Source: Acetobacteraceae bacterium (GTDB lineage Bacteria > Pseudomonadota > Alphaproteobacteria > Acetobacterales > Acetobacteraceae). Taken from it: a stretch of DNA of 64,000 nt. The stretch is from assembly GCA_031291725.1 (NCBI GenBank), contig JARLIM010000024.1, forward strand, positions 1 to 64,000. The letters are read 5' to 3'. Below, piece after piece: positions 33,711-45,282 of the stretch. Position numbers and translations under genes: made by a program. The notes under the pieces were generated by a model that worked only from the letters and a program-made list of their open reading frames with translations, had not been told where the DNA came from and made no database searches. Each line of letters opens with the position of its first letter. Position 1 is the stretch's first letter.

Positions 33711-36700
33711 TCGGCAGGCTCCGCAGCTGAATTGGGGAACATATTCAGCCATTTCCGATGCGACCACAGGCGGAAACGGTCGAGGTAGAGATAGACAACC
33801 GGCGTGGTGTAGAGCGTCAAGACTTGGCTCACGATCAGACCGCCGGCAATGGCAATACCCAGCGGATGGCGGATTTCGCTACCGTCGCCGTGGCCAACCA
33901 TCAGCGGAATCGCCCCCAGCAGGGCGGCGGCGGTGGTCATCATGATCGGGCGGAAGCGCAACCGACAGGCTTCGGTAATCGCCTCACGCGAACCCAACCC
34001 ACGCTCGCGCTCGGCGGCTAAGGCGAAGTCGATCATCATGATGGCGTTCTTCTTGACGATGCCGATCAGCAAAATCACCCCGATGAGCGCAATGATGCTG
34101 AAATCCGTGTGGAACATCATCAACGCCAGCACCGCCCCCAGCCCCGCCGAGGGCAGCGTGGAGATGATCGTCAATGGATGCACCAGGCTCTCATAGAGAA
34201 TGCCCAGCACCAGATAGACAGCGGCCAAGGCTGCGGCGATCAGATAGGGCTCGTTGGCGAGCGACTGGGTAAACGCCTGCGCCGTGCCCGCAAACGAGCC
34301 GTGGATGGACGCCGGCACACGCAAATCGCGCATCACTTTTTCCACCGACGCTTGCGCATCGCTCAAAGATTTGCCTGGGGGCAGGTTGAAGGAAATTGTG
34401 CTGGCGACGAACTGCCCCTGATGGCTGATCGCCAGCGGCGTGTTGCCCGGCCCCCAATGCGCGAATGCCGATAGCGGCACCATCGTCTCGCGCTCCGTGC
34501 TGACGGCTGAGCCAGAGGAGGAGCCGGTCTTGCCGGTGGCCCCGATGCTATTCAACGCCGCGTTGCGTGCCGAATCAGCGGCCACGGATTGCACGTTCAC
34601 ACTCGCGGCATTTCTCGCCACTGTGCCGGAGGGTGCGTTGCTCGATTGCGTGCCATTGGCCGAGCCACCCGACGTGCTCACCCAGATCTTGTCGAGCGTG
34701 GACGGGTCTTGCCACCAGCGCGGGGCGAGTTCCATCACCACATGATATTGGTTCAGCGCCTTATAGATGGTCGAGACCTGACGCTGGCCGAAAGCATCAT
34801 AAAGCGTGTTGTCAATCTGCGCCTCGGTCAGGCCCAGCCGCGACGCCGTTGGGCGGTCGATCAACAGGTCGGTCTCGATGCCCTTCTGTTGCTGGTCGGA
34901 ATTGACATCCACCAACGCCGGATCGGTCTGCAAGGCGGCGGTGATGCGCGGGGCCCATTGGTAGAGCAAGGCTGAGTCATCCGCCTGCAAGGTGAATTGA
35001 TACAGCGCCGCGCTCTGGCGTCCGCCGACACGGATATCCTGCACGCCCTGCAAAAACAGCCGCGCCCCCGCCACCCGTGCCAATTTGCCACGCAGACGAC
35101 CGATCACCTGATCCAACGTCACATCGCGCTCACTTAACGGCTTGAGGGCCACGAACACCGACGCCGAATTCACCGCCCCCCCCGGCCCGCCACCACCGCC
35201 GCCGCCCGTGAACCCCACCACCGATTCCACCGCAGGATCGGCCTGCACGATGGCTGCCAATTGATTGAGCTTGCGGCTCATCGACTGGAACGAAATGCTC
35301 TGATCGCCCTGAATATTGCCGATCAGCCGCCCGGTGTCCTGTGTTGGAAAGAAGCCTTTGGGAATGACGATGAACAGCCAGGCATTGATGCCGATCGTGA
35401 TCGCCAGTGTCAGCATCACCAGCCGGCTGTGATCCAATGCGAAAGACAGCGTGCGCCCATAGAAACGCCCCATGCGGTCGAGTAGCCCCTGCCGCACCGG
35501 CGTTCCCGGTGAACGACGACGCAGCAGCAATGCACACATCGTCGGCGTGGTGGTCAGCGAAATCGCCAATGAGACGATGATTGCCAGCGACAGGGTGAGC
35601 GCGAATTCCCGGAACAGCCGCCCCACGATGCCGCCCATCAGCAGCACCGGCAGAAAGACGGCAATCAGCGATAGGCTGATGGACATCACCGTAAACGAGA
35701 CTTCCTTTGCCCCGCGCAGTGCCGCATCGATGGGTTTGCTTCCTGCTTCGATGTAGCGCGTGATGTTCTCCAACACCACCACCGCATCGTCGACCACAAA
35801 GCCGGTGGCAATGGTGAGCGCCATCAGCGAGAAATTATCCAGGCTGAACCCCAACAGATACATCGCCGCAAACGTGCCGACAATCGAAGCCGGCACCGCC
35901 ACCACCGGCACCAACGATGCCCGCCAATCGCGCAGGAACAGCATCACCACGCCCACCACCAGCAAGGCCGAGATGATCAGCGTGCGCAGCGTGTCGCGCA
36001 GCGAGCCGCGAATCGTCGTTGTGCGGTCAGACGCCACACCCACGGAAACGTCGGCAGGCAGCGACGCTTCCAATTGCGGCAGCAGCGCCTTCACCCGGTC
36101 CACCGTATCCAGGATATTCGCGCCCGGCTGGCGGAAGATAATCACCAGCACCGAGGGGCGGCCGTTGAACAGCCCGGCATTGCGCAGATCCTCCACCGAA
36201 TCCTGCACATCCGCCACATCCCCCAACCGCACCGCCGCGTTGTTGCGATAGGCCACCACCAGCGGTGTGTAATCGCTCGCCTGGATCGCCTGATCGTTGG
36301 TGTAGAGCTGCAAATGGCGGTCGTGATCCTCAATGGCCCCTTTGGGCGCGTTGGCGTTGGCGGATGCGAGGGCCGCGCGGACGTCTTCCAGCCCGATGCC
36401 GTATTTGAACAAGGCCGGCGGGCTGAGTTCCACCCGCACCGCAGGCAAGGCCGAGCCGCCGATGATCACCTGTCCCACGCCTGAGACTTGAGACAGACGC
36501 TGTTGCAGCACATTGCTTGCCGCATCATAGAGCTGGCCGCGCGTCATCGTGGTCGATGTCATTCCCAGGATCAGCACCGGGGCGTCGGCCGGGTTCACTT
36601 TGCGATAGGTGGGGTTGCTGCGCAGGCTGGTCGGCAAATCGGCGCGCGCGGCGTTGATGGCGGCTTGAACGTCGCGCGCCGCACCGTCGATGTCCCGATC

Positions 36701-36991
36701 CAGGCCGAATTGCAGCGTGATCCGCGCCGAGCCCACCGAGCTTTGCGACGTCATTTCCGTCACATCGGCAATCTGGCCGAGATGCCGTTCCAGAGGTGAC
36801 GCCACCGACGTGGCCACTGTATCCGGCGAGGCTCCGGGCAGGCTGGCCTGCACCGAGATTGTCGGGAAATCCACCTGCGGCAATGGCGAGACCGGCAGGC
36901 GCGAATATGCCAACGCGCCGGCCAGCACGAGCCCCACCGTCAACAGCGTGGTGGCGACCGGTCTGCGGATGAACGGTTCGGCGATGTTCAC
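33707..36991 (-). CDS. RND multidrug efflux permease, MdtC/MdtB-like, second pump of the pair
   Basis: A 1094-residue HAE1-type inner-membrane pump: N-terminus [23 protein letters not shown], porter loops, and the TM4 proton-relay segment [16 protein letters not shown]. Homologues are about 1020-1045 long; the excess is a Ser/Ala/Asn/Gly-rich low-complexity insert near residues 770-830 ([18 protein letters not shown]...) within the second periplasmic half, before [13 protein letters not shown]. It begins at GTG overlapping the previous pump gene (GTGA). Two different RND genes in tandem suggest an MdtB/MdtC-like heterotrimer. Confidence 0.9.
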   Translation of the reverse strand: MNIAEPFIRRPVATTLLTVGLVLAGALAYSRLPVSPLPQVDFPTISVQASLPGASPDTVATSVASPLERHLGQIADVTEMTSQSSVGSARITLQFGLDRDIDGAARDVQAAINAARADLPTSLRSNPTYRKVNPADAPVLILGMTSTTMTRGQLYDAASNVLQQRLSQVSGVGQVIIGGSALPAVRVELSPPALFKYGIGLEDVRAALASANANAPKGAIEDHDRHLQLYTNDQAIQASDYTPLVVAYRNNAAVRLGDVADVQDSVEDLRNAGLFNGRPSVLVIIFRQPGANILDTVDRVKALLPQLEASLPADVSVGVASDRTTTIRGSLRDTLRTLIISALLVVGVVMLFLRDWRASLVPVVAVPASIVGTFAAMYLLGFSLDNFSLMALTIATGFVVDDAVVVLENITRYIEAGSKPIDAALRGAKEVSFTVMSISLSLIAVFLPVLLMGGIVGRLFREFALTLSLAIIVSLAISLTTTPTMCALLLRRRSPGTPVRQGLLDRMGRFYGRTLSFALDHSRLVMLTLAITIGINAWLFIVIPKGFFPTQDTGRLIGNIQGDQSISFQSMSRKLNQLAAIVQADPAVESVVGFTGGGGGGGPGGAVNSASVFVALKPLSERDVTLDQVIGRLRGKLARVAGARLFLQGVQDIRVGGRQSAALYQFTLQADDSALLYQWAPRITAALQTDPALVDVNSDQQQKGIETDLLIDRPTASRLGLTEAQIDNTLYDAFGQRQVSTIYKALNQYHVVMELAPRWWQDPSTLDKIWVSTSGGSANGTQSSNAPSGTVARNAASVNVQSVAADSARNAALNSIGATGKTGSSSGSAVSTERETMVPLSAFAHWGPGNTPLAISHQGQFVASTISFNLPPGKSLSDAQASVEKVMRDLRVPASIHGSFAGTAQAFTQSLANEPYLIAAALAAVYLVLGILYESLVHPLTIISTLPSAGLGAVLALMMFHTDFSIIALIGVILLIGIVKKNAIMMIDFALAAERERGLGSREAITEACRLRFRPIMMTTAAALLGAIPLMVGHGDGSEIRHPLGIAIAGGLIVSQVLTLYTTPVVYLYLDRFRLWSHRKWLNMFPNSAAEPAE

Positions 36992-39900
36992 GCCTGCGCC
37001 CCGCGCGCCGCCGCCCCACGCAGACGGGCTGCCAGGCGGTCAAACAGCAGATAGATCACCGGCGTGGTGAACAGCGTCAGCACTTGGCTGACCAACAGAC
37101 CGCCGACGATGGAAATGCCGAGCGGGTGACGCAATTCCGAGCCGGTGCCCGCGCCCAGCATCAGCGGCAATGCCCCCAAAAGGGCGGCCATCGTCGTCAT
37201 CAGAATGGGCCGGAAGCGCAGCAGACTGGCTTGATGAATCGCCGCCCGCGACCCCATCCCCTCCTCACGCTCCGCCGCCAGCGCGAAATCGACCATCATG
37301 ATGGCGTTCTTTTTCACGATACCGATCAGCAGCACGATGCCGATGATGCCGATGATGTCCAGATCATGCCCGGTCATCATCAGCGCCAACAAGGCGCCGA
37401 TGCCCGCCGATGGCAGGGTGGAGAGGATGGTCAACGGGTGGATGAAGCTCTCATAGAGCACACCCAGCACGATATACATCGTCGCCACCGCGGCCAGCAG
37501 CAGGAAAATCTCGTTGGACAGCGACGAGCGGAACGCCGCCGCCGCCCCTTGGAAGACCGCCACGAAACTCGGCGGCAACGCCACGGCGGTCTCTGCGGCA
37601 TCCACCGCATCCACCGCAGCCCCCAGGCTTTGGCCGGGGGCCAAGTCGAACGAGATTGTGGCCGAAGGGAATTGGCTCAAATGGCTGATCTGCAACGGTC
37701 CGGATTTTTCCTCGGCATGCACGATGGCCGACAGCGGCACCTGTCCGGTGGAGGACAAGGCCGAGGGCAGATAGATCGTGTCGAGCGACGTCAGGCTCTG
37801 CTGCAAATCCTCCGCCGCCTCCAGAATCACCCGGTATTGGTTGTTCTGGGTGTAGATGGTGGACACGATGCGCTGGCCGAAACTGTCATAGAGCGCATTG
37901 TCGATGGTGGCTGGGGTGATGCCGAAGCGGCCGGCCGTGGCCCGATCGATGGTCAGCACCACCGTGCTGCCCTGCTGCGCCAGATCGGTGCCGACATGGA
38001 TGACGGCTGGCGATTTGCTCAACTCCGCCACCAGCCGCCCGGCATAATCGCCCAGGGTGGCAAGGTTGGGATTTTCCAACACGATTTGATATTGCGCCCG
38101 ACTGATTGTGGCGTCGATGGTCAGGTCCTGCACCGGTTGCAGATACAGATGCGTGCCCGGCACACCCTGCGTCATCGCCTCCAGATCCGCCATCACCGCC
38201 GTCACGTCATGCGTGCGTTGGCCCATCGGCTTGAGGTTGATCTGCATCCGCCCCTGATTGAGCGCGCCATTGGTGCCGTCCACACCCACAAAGCTGGTCA
38301 GGCTCTCCACATCCGCATCGCGCAGGATGATGTCTGCCAATGCCTGCTGCCGGGTTGCCATCGCGGCGAAGGAGGTGCTTTGCGGGCCTTCGGTGATCGC
38401 CTGAATGGCGCCGGTGTCCTGCACCGGAAAGAAGCCCTTCGGCACGATGATGTAGAGCCATACCGTCAGCCCCATCGTGGCAAGAAACACCGCAAGCGTC
38501 AGATAGGGCCGGTCCAACACCCAATCGAGCGCCCGACCGTAATGCCTGATGATCCAGTTGAAGCCATGCTCGGCCGCCATATCCAGCCGCCCACGCGCCG
38601 CCTCGGGGCGATGGCGCAGCAAGCGGGCGCACATCATCGGCACCAGCGTCAATGCGACGAAAGCGGAAATGATGATGGTGACAGCCAAAGTCACCGCGAA
38701 CTCGTGGAACAGCCGCCCCACCACGTCGCCCATGAACAGCAACGGGATCAGCACGGCGATCAGTGAGATGGTCAGCGACAAAATGGTGAAACCAATCTGC
38801 CCCGCGCCTTTCAACGTCGCCTGCAACGGGTTTTCACCGGCTTCGACAAAGCGGGCGATGTTCTCGATCATCACAATCGCGTCGTCCACCACGAAGCCGG
38901 AGGAGATCGTCAGCGCCATCAACGACAGATTGTCGAGCCCGAAGCCCAGCAGATACATCACCGCCAGCGTGCCCACCAACGACAGCGGGACCGACAGGCT
39001 CGGGATGACGGTGGCAGGCAGATTGCGCAGGAAGACGAAAATCACCGCCACCACCAAAGCCACAGCAAGGCCGAGCTCGAATTCCACATCCGCCACCGAG
39101 GCGCGGATGGTCTGCGTGCGGTCAGAGACGATGCGCATATCGGTGGCAGCGGGCAACGTGGCCTGCAAGGAAGGCAGCAGCGCCTTGATGCCATCCACCA
39201 CCTTGATCACATTCGCCCCAGGCTGGCGTTGGATGTTCAAAATCACCGCCGGTTGGCGGTCCACCCAGGCTTCAAGCTTGGTGTTCTCCGCCCCCTGCAC
39301 CACGGTTGCGATGTCGGCCAACGTGACCGGCGCACCGTTCTTGTAGGCGATGACGATGGCGCGATAGCCCTCCGCGCTGGTGATCTGATCATTGGCGTTG
39401 ATCGTCATCGCCCGATCCGGCCCGTCAAACCCGCCTTTGGGGGTGTTGACGTTCGCATTGCCCAGAATGGTGCGCACGTCATCAATCGCCAGACCGAGTG
39501 CTGCGAGTGCGCGCGGATTGACCTGAATGCGCACCGCCGGCCGCTGGCCACCGCTGACGGTGACAAGCCCCACGCCCGGTTGTTGTGAGATCTTTTGCGC
39601 CAGACGGGTATCGGCCAGATCCTCCACCTCGGTCAGTTTGAGGGTGGAAGACGTCAGCGCCACGGTCAGCACCGGCGCATCGGCGGGGTTCACCTTGGCG
39701 TAAATCGGCGGTGCGGGCAGATCGGTCGGCAGCAGATTACCCGCCGCATTGATCGCCGCCTGAACTTCCTGCTCGGCGATATCAAGATTGAGATCGAGGC
39801 CGAATTGCAGCGTGATCACCGAAGCGCCCGCCGAGCTTTGCGAACTCATCTGCGACAATCCGGGCATCTGTCCGAACTGCTTCTCCAACGGCCCGGTGAC

Positions 39901-40086
39901 GGCGGAGGCCATCACTTCCGGGCTTGCACCCGGATAGAGCGTCTTGACCGCGATCGTCGGGTAATCCACCTCCGGCAGCGCAGAAAGCGGCAGGAAGCGA
40001 TAGGCCACGATGCCCACCAGCAGCACCGCAATCATCAGCAGCGTCGTGCCGACCGGACGCAGAATGAAGGGGCTGGACAGGCTCAA
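36988..40086 (-). CDS. RND multidrug efflux permease, MdtB/MdtC-like, first pump of the pair
   Basis: A 1032-residue HAE1 pump: [27 protein letters not shown] at the N-terminus, [21 protein letters not shown], and [21 protein letters not shown] with the TM4 Asp pair of the proton relay. The length is typical. The apparent start is TTG at 40086, overlapping the membrane-fusion-protein stop; no ATG gives a normal N-terminus. It works with the neighbouring pump, MFP and OMF as a tripartite exporter, perhaps of amphiphilic or aromatic compounds. No regulator gene is adjacent. Confidence 0.9.
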   Translation of the reverse strand: MSLSSPFILRPVGTTLLMIAVLLVGIVAYRFLPLSALPEVDYPTIAVKTLYPGASPEVMASAVTGPLEKQFGQMPGLSQMSSQSSAGASVITLQFGLDLNLDIAEQEVQAAINAAGNLLPTDLPAPPIYAKVNPADAPVLTVALTSSTLKLTEVEDLADTRLAQKISQQPGVGLVTVSGGQRPAVRIQVNPRALAALGLAIDDVRTILGNANVNTPKGGFDGPDRAMTINANDQITSAEGYRAIVIAYKNGAPVTLADIATVVQGAENTKLEAWVDRQPAVILNIQRQPGANVIKVVDGIKALLPSLQATLPAATDMRIVSDRTQTIRASVADVEFELGLAVALVVAVIFVFLRNLPATVIPSLSVPLSLVGTLAVMYLLGFGLDNLSLMALTISSGFVVDDAIVMIENIARFVEAGENPLQATLKGAGQIGFTILSLTISLIAVLIPLLFMGDVVGRLFHEFAVTLAVTIIISAFVALTLVPMMCARLLRHRPEAARGRLDMAAEHGFNWIIRHYGRALDWVLDRPYLTLAVFLATMGLTVWLYIIVPKGFFPVQDTGAIQAITEGPQSTSFAAMATRQQALADIILRDADVESLTSFVGVDGTNGALNQGRMQINLKPMGQRTHDVTAVMADLEAMTQGVPGTHLYLQPVQDLTIDATISRAQYQIVLENPNLATLGDYAGRLVAELSKSPAVIHVGTDLAQQGSTVVLTIDRATAGRFGITPATIDNALYDSFGQRIVSTIYTQNNQYRVILEAAEDLQQSLTSLDTIYLPSALSSTGQVPLSAIVHAEEKSGPLQISHLSQFPSATISFDLAPGQSLGAAVDAVDAAETAVALPPSFVAVFQGAAAAFRSSLSNEIFLLLAAVATMYIVLGVLYESFIHPLTILSTLPSAGIGALLALMMTGHDLDIIGIIGIVLLIGIVKKNAIMMVDFALAAEREEGMGSRAAIHQASLLRFRPILMTTMAALLGALPLMLGAGTGSELRHPLGISIVGGLLVSQVLTLFTTPVIYLLFDRLAARLRGAAARGAQA

Positions 40087-41387
40087 TGTGCGGCGTCCGG
40101 CGCGGCATTGCTCGGTTGATCACCGGCAGCGGGCTTGGCCATGCGCCGATGCGGATGCCCGACATCGGCCGCACCGCCGGCAGGGCTTGCAGGCACCGTC
40201 ACCGGAGCCCCATCGCGCAGACGATCCGCGCCATCGACCACCACCCGCTCACCGCCATTCAGCCCTTTGATGACAGCGACCACGGCACCATCCTGCGGCC
40301 CGAGCGTGATCGGGCGGACATGTGCGCGGCTGTCATCGCCGACGACATACACAAACGTTCCCGGCTCGCCGCGCTGGATCGCCGAGGTGGGTGCCACGAT
40401 CGCGCCCTTGAGCGTGTCCACCAGCAGATGGGCATTGACGAATTGGCTGGGGAACAGCTGCTCGTCATCATTGGCGAACAGCGCGCGCAGCTTCACCGTG
40501 CCCGTGGTGGTGTCCACCTGATTGTCGATGGTGGAAAGCTGGCCGGTGGCAATGGTGGTGGTATCGGTGCGATCAGCCGCCGTCACCGCCAACGCGCGGC
40601 CCGTGTGCATCTGCGTGAGGATCTGCGGAATATCGTCCTCCGGCAGCGAGAAGACCGCACTGATCGGCTGCAATTGGGTGATCACCACGATGCCGTTGGC
40701 ATCCGACGCTTGAACGTAATTTCCCTCATCCACCTGCCGCAGCCCCACCCGGCCGGTGGCTGGCGCGGTGATGTGGCAATAGGTCAGGTTGAGCTGCGCA
40801 CTGTCGATAGATGCCTGATCCAACTGCACGGTGCCCTGCAAATTGCCAACCGTTGCCACCTGACTGTCCAGCGTCTGCTTGGCGATGCTGTCTTGCGCCA
40901 CCAGGGTGCGATAGCGCGCCAAATCGACCTCGGCGCCTTTCAACGTCGCCTGATCGCGCGCCAATTGGGCTTGTGCCTGTTCCAATGCCACCTGATACGG
41001 GCGCGGGTCGATTTGGGCGAGGAAATCGCCTTTATGGACAAGCTGGCCTTCTTGAAAGGCAATCTGCACCAATTGCCCGCCGATCTGGGTCTTGACGGTC
41101 ACGGTCGCCAGCGGGCTGACAGTGCCAAGGGCGCTCAGCACAATGCGGACGTCACCATGACCGATGCTGGCAACCCCCACCGGCTGCGGCGGCATTTTGC
41201 TGTTGCGCGCGGCCGCTGTCTCGGCAGTCTGGCCGAACAGCGGGGCCAGTTTCGGCCAACCATAGACCCAACCCGCCCAGCCCAACCCGCCAAGGACGAC
41301 CAGCGTGACCACCGCCCCGCCCCAGCCACGCCGCTTCGGCATGGCTGACGTTGTTGCAGGCTTACTGTCGCCACGTGATCCGTCCAT
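40083..41387 (-). CDS. RND efflux periplasmic adaptor (membrane fusion protein), MdtA-like
   Basis: A ~434-residue adaptor: a cytoplasmic tip and N-terminal TM ([24 protein letters not shown]), a lipoyl/barrel-sandwich half ([37 protein letters not shown]), an alpha-hairpin ([24 protein letters not shown]), and a C-terminal beta-barrel with [18 protein letters not shown]. The start could be ATG 41387 or GTG 41399; ATG is preferred. It is the first gene of the four-gene RND operon. The 138-base gap to the RraA-like gene upstream contains no gene. Confidence 0.9.
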   Translation of the reverse strand: MDGSRGDSKPATTSAMPKRRGWGGAVVTLVVLGGLGWAGWVYGWPKLAPLFGQTAETAAARNSKMPPQPVGVASIGHGDVRIVLSALGTVSPLATVTVKTQIGGQLVQIAFQEGQLVHKGDFLAQIDPRPYQVALEQAQAQLARDQATLKGAEVDLARYRTLVAQDSIAKQTLDSQVATVGNLQGTVQLDQASIDSAQLNLTYCHITAPATGRVGLRQVDEGNYVQASDANGIVVITQLQPISAVFSLPEDDIPQILTQMHTGRALAVTAADRTDTTTIATGQLSTIDNQVDTTTGTVKLRALFANDDEQLFPSQFVNAHLLVDTLKGAIVAPTSAIQRGEPGTFVYVVGDDSRAHVRPITLGPQDGAVVAVIKGLNGGERVVVDGADRLRDGAPVTVPASPAGGAADVGHPHRRMAKPAAGDQPSNAAPDAAH

Positions 41388-41525
41388 GCCCCAACCCACT
41401 CCGCTGCCCTCATGCTGACGCCGACAATGTCGCCGTTCGGGTGATTATCGCGTTTTCACCGCCACAGCAGCATGGTGAGCACGTGACAAATTGTATTCCG
41501 GCTACACTCATCAATCATCCATCCG

Positions 41526-42152
41526 TCAGCGCCCGTAAGCGCCGACATAGGTTCCGGCGGCGATGCTCTCCAGAATATCCGCCTCGCGCTTCTCCTGCAG
41601 CCGGACTTTGTCGGCCAACTCGACGGCAATGGCGGGCGGGAACGCCACCACACCATCCTCATCGCCGACCACGATATCGCCCGGATTGACCACCATACCG
41701 CCGATGCTCACCGGCACGTTGATCTCGCCCGGACCGTTCTTGTAGGGGCCACGATGAATCGCCGCGCGGGCGAAGACCGGGAAGCCGATGCGGGCAATCG
41801 GCCCAGCATCGCGAATGGCACCATCGACGACCAATCCAACCGCCCCGCGCGACATCGCGATGGTCATCATGATCTCGCCCATCACGGCACGGGTTTCATC
41901 GCCACCGCCATCGACGACGACCACATCGCCCGGCTGCACCAGATCAAGCGCCTTGTGAATGGCCAGATTGTCGCCTGCCGCCGTGCGCACCGTCAGCGCG
42001 CGCCCAACCATCATCGCACCGCCATGAAAGGGCCGCAGCCCAACAGCTCCCGGCAGACGGGAGAGATTGTCGCTGATCACCGCCGTCTGTGAATTGCGGA
42101 ACAGCTCGAACAACGCCGGATCAGTGACCGGCAGCGGCGAAGACGACGACAT
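41526..42152 (-). CDS. RraA-like protein (HMG/CHA aldolase / oxaloacetate decarboxylase family)
   Basis: A 208-residue RraA-fold protein: AVISDNLSRLPGAVGLRPFHGG, GRALTVRTAAGDNLAIHKALDLVQPGDVVVVDGGG (phosphate-like loop), and the catalytic region GLVVDGAIRDAGPIARIGFPVFARA, with the G-x-x-R-D signature Asp/Arg of class II pyruvate aldolases. The ATG at 42152 has GAGGAGG 7 bases upstream. It is divergent from the GntR-type gene. It probably cleaves a 4-hydroxy-4-carboxy-2-oxoacid to pyruvate, or decarboxylates oxaloacetate, at the end of the pathway encoded in the 43176-55125 operon. Confidence 0.85.
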   Translation of the reverse strand: MSSSSPLPVTDPALFELFRNSQTAVISDNLSRLPGAVGLRPFHGGAMMVGRALTVRTAAGDNLAIHKALDLVQPGDVVVVDGGGDETRAVMGEIMMTIAMSRGAVGLVVDGAIRDAGPIARIGFPVFARAAIHRGPYKNGPGEINVPVSIGGMVVNPGDIVVGDEDGVVAFPPAIAVELADKVRLQEKREADILESIAAGTYVGAYGR

Positions 42153-42250
42153 TTTGAACCTCCTCAAGCGCAATTCATGCAGACAGCCATTTCCTGGGGA
42201 TCGCATCGCCCCGTCAAGCCATCGCACGACAGCGGCGGATGACAATGCGG

Positions 42251-42298
42251 CGTCAATTTTCCAATTGACGCGCTTGTGCTGTCTCGTAAGCTAGACAG
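42251..42298. promoter_or_regulatory. Two dyads in the RraA/GntR divergent region, candidate GntR operators
   Basis: CGTCAAT (42251-42257) and ATTGACG (42264-42270) are perfect 7-bp arms with a 6-base spacer. CTGTCT (42279-42284) and AGACAG (42293-42298) are perfect 6-bp arms with an 8-base spacer. The second contains TAGACA, reminiscent of HutC-subfamily sites. Both lie between the divergent starts, where the adjacent GntR/HutC-type protein could control both directions. Confidence 0.55.
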
Positions 42299-42342
42299 GA
42301 AGCTGTCGCATCGTTGAGATCAGACGGGGGTGGTCGAGTCGG

Positions 42343-43161
42343 ATGGAAGCTGCCGTTGAGCCATTGAAGGGCCGTCGGATCTATCTGCTGCTGCGCGAGC
42401 GGATCAGCAGTGGCGCCTTGGCGGTGGGCGACCGGCTTCCCGGCGAACCCACGCTTGCCGCCGAGTTCGGCGTCTCACGGATGACGTTGCGTCGTGCGCT
42501 TGACCGCCTCGTGCAAGAGAACATGTTGGAACGCCGCGCGGGCGTTGGCACCTTCGTGCATGACCGCGACATGCCGCATCGCCTGCGCGCGGATCTGTCC
42601 GATGTGTTCGCCAATCTGCGTGAAATGGGGCGGCAGAGCAGCGTGCGCCTGCTCAACTTCGCCTATGTCAACCCGCCGGACACCATCACCGCCGCCCTCA
42701 ACTTGCCCTCCGGCAGCCGCACCCAACGCTCCGAGCGCGTGCGGATGATGGACGGCGTGGCGTTCTCGCATCTGACCACCCATGTGCCGGAAGCCATCGG
42801 CGCCACCTATTCCGAGGCCGAACTTGCCAGCACGCCGTTGCTGGGCCTGTTGGAGCGCAGCGGCGTGGTGGCGGATCGGGCGACGCAGACCATGACCGCC
42901 ACCCTCGCCGGGCCGGATGTGGCCGAGGCGCTGGAGGTGGAAATCGGCGCGCCTCTGCTCTCGCTCACCCGCGTTGTGCATGACCGTGACGGCCAGGGGG
43001 TGGAGCATCTGCACGCGCTCTACCGGCCGGATCGCTTCACCTTTCAGATGGAATTGCTGCGCACCGGCAGGCTTGGGTCCCGGCGGTGGCGGCCTTTGGT
43101 GGCATCGGATCAACCGGACACCAGCCCTGCAACAGAGTCGCGTTCGAGACCAGAAACATAA
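42343..43161 (+). CDS. GntR-family regulator, HutC/UTRA subfamily
   Basis: A 272-residue protein with an N-terminal winged helix (RIYLLLRERISSGALAVGDRLPGEPTLAAEFGVSRMTLRRALDRLV) and a C-terminal UTRA ligand domain (from ~residue 95; ALNLPSGSRTQRSERVRMMDGVAFSHLTTHVP; LEVEIGAPLLSLTRVVHDRDGQGVEHLHALYRPDRFTF). It stands at the head of the 43176-55125 genes and is divergent from the RraA-like gene; the effector is probably the imported substrate or a catabolite. The last ~25 residues are proline/serine-rich and not family-like. Confidence 0.9.
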   Translation: MEAAVEPLKGRRIYLLLRERISSGALAVGDRLPGEPTLAAEFGVSRMTLRRALDRLVQENMLERRAGVGTFVHDRDMPHRLRADLSDVFANLREMGRQSSVRLLNFAYVNPPDTITAALNLPSGSRTQRSERVRMMDGVAFSHLTTHVPEAIGATYSEAELASTPLLGLLERSGVVADRATQTMTATLAGPDVAEALEVEIGAPLLSLTRVVHDRDGQGVEHLHALYRPDRFTFQMELLRTGRLGSRRWRPLVASDQPDTSPATESRSRPET

Positions 43162-43175
43162 AGGAGATGATGCGC

Positions 43176-44399
43176 ATGACGTCCAATCTTACGCTGCCCG
43201 CGGTCTCGCGCCGCACCCTGCTTGGCGCCTCCGCCGCTGCGGCGACGCTGGGCTTTCCCGCCATTGTGCGTGCCGAACCGGCCCCGGTGAAGCTCGGCAT
43301 CATTCAACCTATCACCGGCGCGCTGGCCCAGGATGGCGACCTTGGCCGCTTCGGTGCCACCACGGCCATCGATGAGATCAACGCAGCCGGCGGCATCAAG
43401 TCGCTCGGTGGGGCCAAGATCGAGATGATTTTCGCCGATGCGAAATCGAACCCCGAAGCCGCCACCCAGGAAGTCGAGCGTCTGCAATCGGAAGGCGTGT
43501 CGGCCATCGTCGGCGGCTTCGCCAGCCCGATCTGCCTCGCCGCCAGCCAGGCCGCGTCACGCTACAATCTGGCCTATATCGTCGATGTCGGCGTCACCGA
43601 TGCCATCATCTCACGCGGGCTGACCAACACATTCCGCTTCGCGCCGGGCCTGGGCATCGTCACCAAGACCGCGCTGGCCAACCTCGTTGCCATCAACGAC
43701 GCCGCTGGCAAGCCTGCCAAGACCGTCGTGCTGGTGCATGAGGATGGCCTGTTCGGCTCGGGTCTGGCCAAGCTGATGCAGACCGAGTTGCCGAAGGCGG
43801 GATTCGAAATTCTGGAGACCATCCCGCACCCGACACCTGCGCGCGACATGTCCAACGTGGCGCTGCGCATCCGCTCGCTGAACCCGGATCTGGTGATCCC
43901 GTCGAGCTATTACGGGGAATTCGTGCTGCTCGCCCGCACCATGCAGCAGCAACATATCCGGCCGAAAGGCATCTACTCGGTGCTCAACGGTGCGGCGTCG
44001 AATTTCCGCTTCGTCAAGGAATTCCCCGAAGCGGCCAATGGCGTGATGGACTGCAACCATTGGGCCGACCCGCGCAAACCCGCCACCGCCGCCCTGCGCA
44101 AGAAGGCCGAGGCAGCCGGCAAGGCGTGGGCCTACAACATTCCGCTGAACTATTCCTGCGTGAAGCTGGTCGCCGACGCGCTTGAGCGGGCCGGCAGTGC
44201 GGATCGTGAGAAGGTGGTTGCAGCGCTCGCCGCCTCCAGCTTCTCCGGCCACATCATGCCCTATGGCGAGACGAAGTTCGTCAATGGCCAGAACATGGGC
44301 GCGCAGCCGGTCAATCTTCAGGTGCAGGGCGGCGACATCAAGGTGATCTTCCCCGACGCCTTCGCCAACGCCAAGCCGATCTATCCGTTCAAGGGGTGA
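43176..44399 (+). CDS. Periplasmic amino-acid/amide-binding protein (LivK-like, Peripla_BP_6), Tat-type signal
   Basis: A 407-residue binding protein. The N-terminus has a twin-arginine signal (SRRTLLGASAAAATLGFPAIVRA), followed by the Leu/Ile/Val-binding fold (VKLGIIQPITGALAQDGDLGRFGATTAIDEINAAGGI; ATQEVERLQSEGVSAIVGGFASP). Three in-frame ATGs occur; 43176 was chosen because AAGGAG lies 9 bases upstream. It is the first gene of the importer that follows. The family binds branched amino acids, amides, urea and aromatic acids; substrate unknown. Confidence 0.88.
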   Translation: MTSNLTLPAVSRRTLLGASAAAATLGFPAIVRAEPAPVKLGIIQPITGALAQDGDLGRFGATTAIDEINAAGGIKSLGGAKIEMIFADAKSNPEAATQEVERLQSEGVSAIVGGFASPICLAASQAASRYNLAYIVDVGVTDAIISRGLTNTFRFAPGLGIVTKTALANLVAINDAAGKPAKTVVLVHEDGLFGSGLAKLMQTELPKAGFEILETIPHPTPARDMSNVALRIRSLNPDLVIPSSYYGEFVLLARTMQQQHIRPKGIYSVLNGAASNFRFVKEFPEAANGVMDCNHWADPRKPATAALRKKAEAAGKAWAYNIPLNYSCVKLVADALERAGSADREKVVAALAASSFSGHIMPYGETKFVNGQNMGAQPVNLQVQGGDIKVIFPDAFANAKPIYPFKG

Positions 44400-44406
44400 G
44401 CCAGGC

Positions 44407-45282
44407 GTGACCTATCCGCCGGAGATCGTCGCCGAGGCCGTGGTGGGCGGGCTGCTCACCGGGTCAGTCTATGCGCTGGTCGCGCTGGGGCTGACCTTGG
44501 TCTACGGCGTGCTGCACATCATCAACTTCGCCCATGGGGCGTTGTTGACCTGCGCGATGTTCGCCGTCTGGGCGCTGGTGACCTTCACCGGCATCAGCCC
44601 CTACACGGCGATCATCCCGCTGGCGGTGGTGTTCTTCGCGGTGGGGTATGTGCTGCAACGCTATCTGATCGGCCCGGCCAGCCACGGCGATGACAGCAAT
44701 ATCCTGCTTGTCACGCTGGGCTTGTCGATTGCCATCGAGAACGCGCTTCTCGCCACCTTCCACGCCGATACCCGCAATCTGGATGGGGATTTCGGTTTCC
44801 AGGTGGTCGAGATCGGGCCGATGTTGATCTCGCGCCCCAAACTGATCGGCTTTGCCGCCTCGCTGATCGTGGCGGGCCTGCTCTGGCTGCTGCTCAAACG
44901 CACCGACACCGGCCGCGCCATTCGGGCGGTGGCGAAAGAGAAGCTGGGGGCGCGGCTGATGGGGATCGAGGTGGGCCATATTTTCGGCATCACCTTCGGT
45001 CTGGGCTGTGCGTGTCTGGCGGTGGCGGCGTGTCTGCTGATGCCGTCGTTTTATGTCAATCCGCGCGTGGGAAATGCCTTCGTTCTCGTGGCATTCACCA
45101 TCGTGGTGCTTGGGGGGATGGGCTCGGTGCCCGGCGCGTTGCTGGGTGGCTTGTTCATCGGGGTGGTGGAGAGCCTGGGCGGGCTGCTGTTGGGGGACAG
45201 TTTGGGCCAGCTTGGGATCTTCATCATCTTCATTCTGGTGCTGCTGTTCCGGCCCACCGGCCTGTTTGGAGCCCGCGCATGA
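44407..45282 (+). CDS. livH: Branched-chain amino acid/amide ABC transporter permease (LivH family)
   Basis: A 291-residue membrane protein with the LivH signature LVALGLTLVYGVLHIINFAHGALL near the N-terminus, the coupling loop GRAIRAVAKEKLGARLMGIEVGHIFGITFGLG, and VLGGMGSVPGALLGGLFIGVVESLGG. It starts at GTG. It overlaps the LivM-type gene (ATGA). Confidence 0.92.
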   Translation: MTYPPEIVAEAVVGGLLTGSVYALVALGLTLVYGVLHIINFAHGALLTCAMFAVWALVTFTGISPYTAIIPLAVVFFAVGYVLQRYLIGPASHGDDSNILLVTLGLSIAIENALLATFHADTRNLDGDFGFQVVEIGPMLISRPKLIGFAASLIVAGLLWLLLKRTDTGRAIRAVAKEKLGARLMGIEVGHIFGITFGLGCACLAVAACLLMPSFYVNPRVGNAFVLVAFTIVVLGGMGSVPGALLGGLFIGVVESLGGLLLGDSLGQLGIFIIFILVLLFRPTGLFGARA

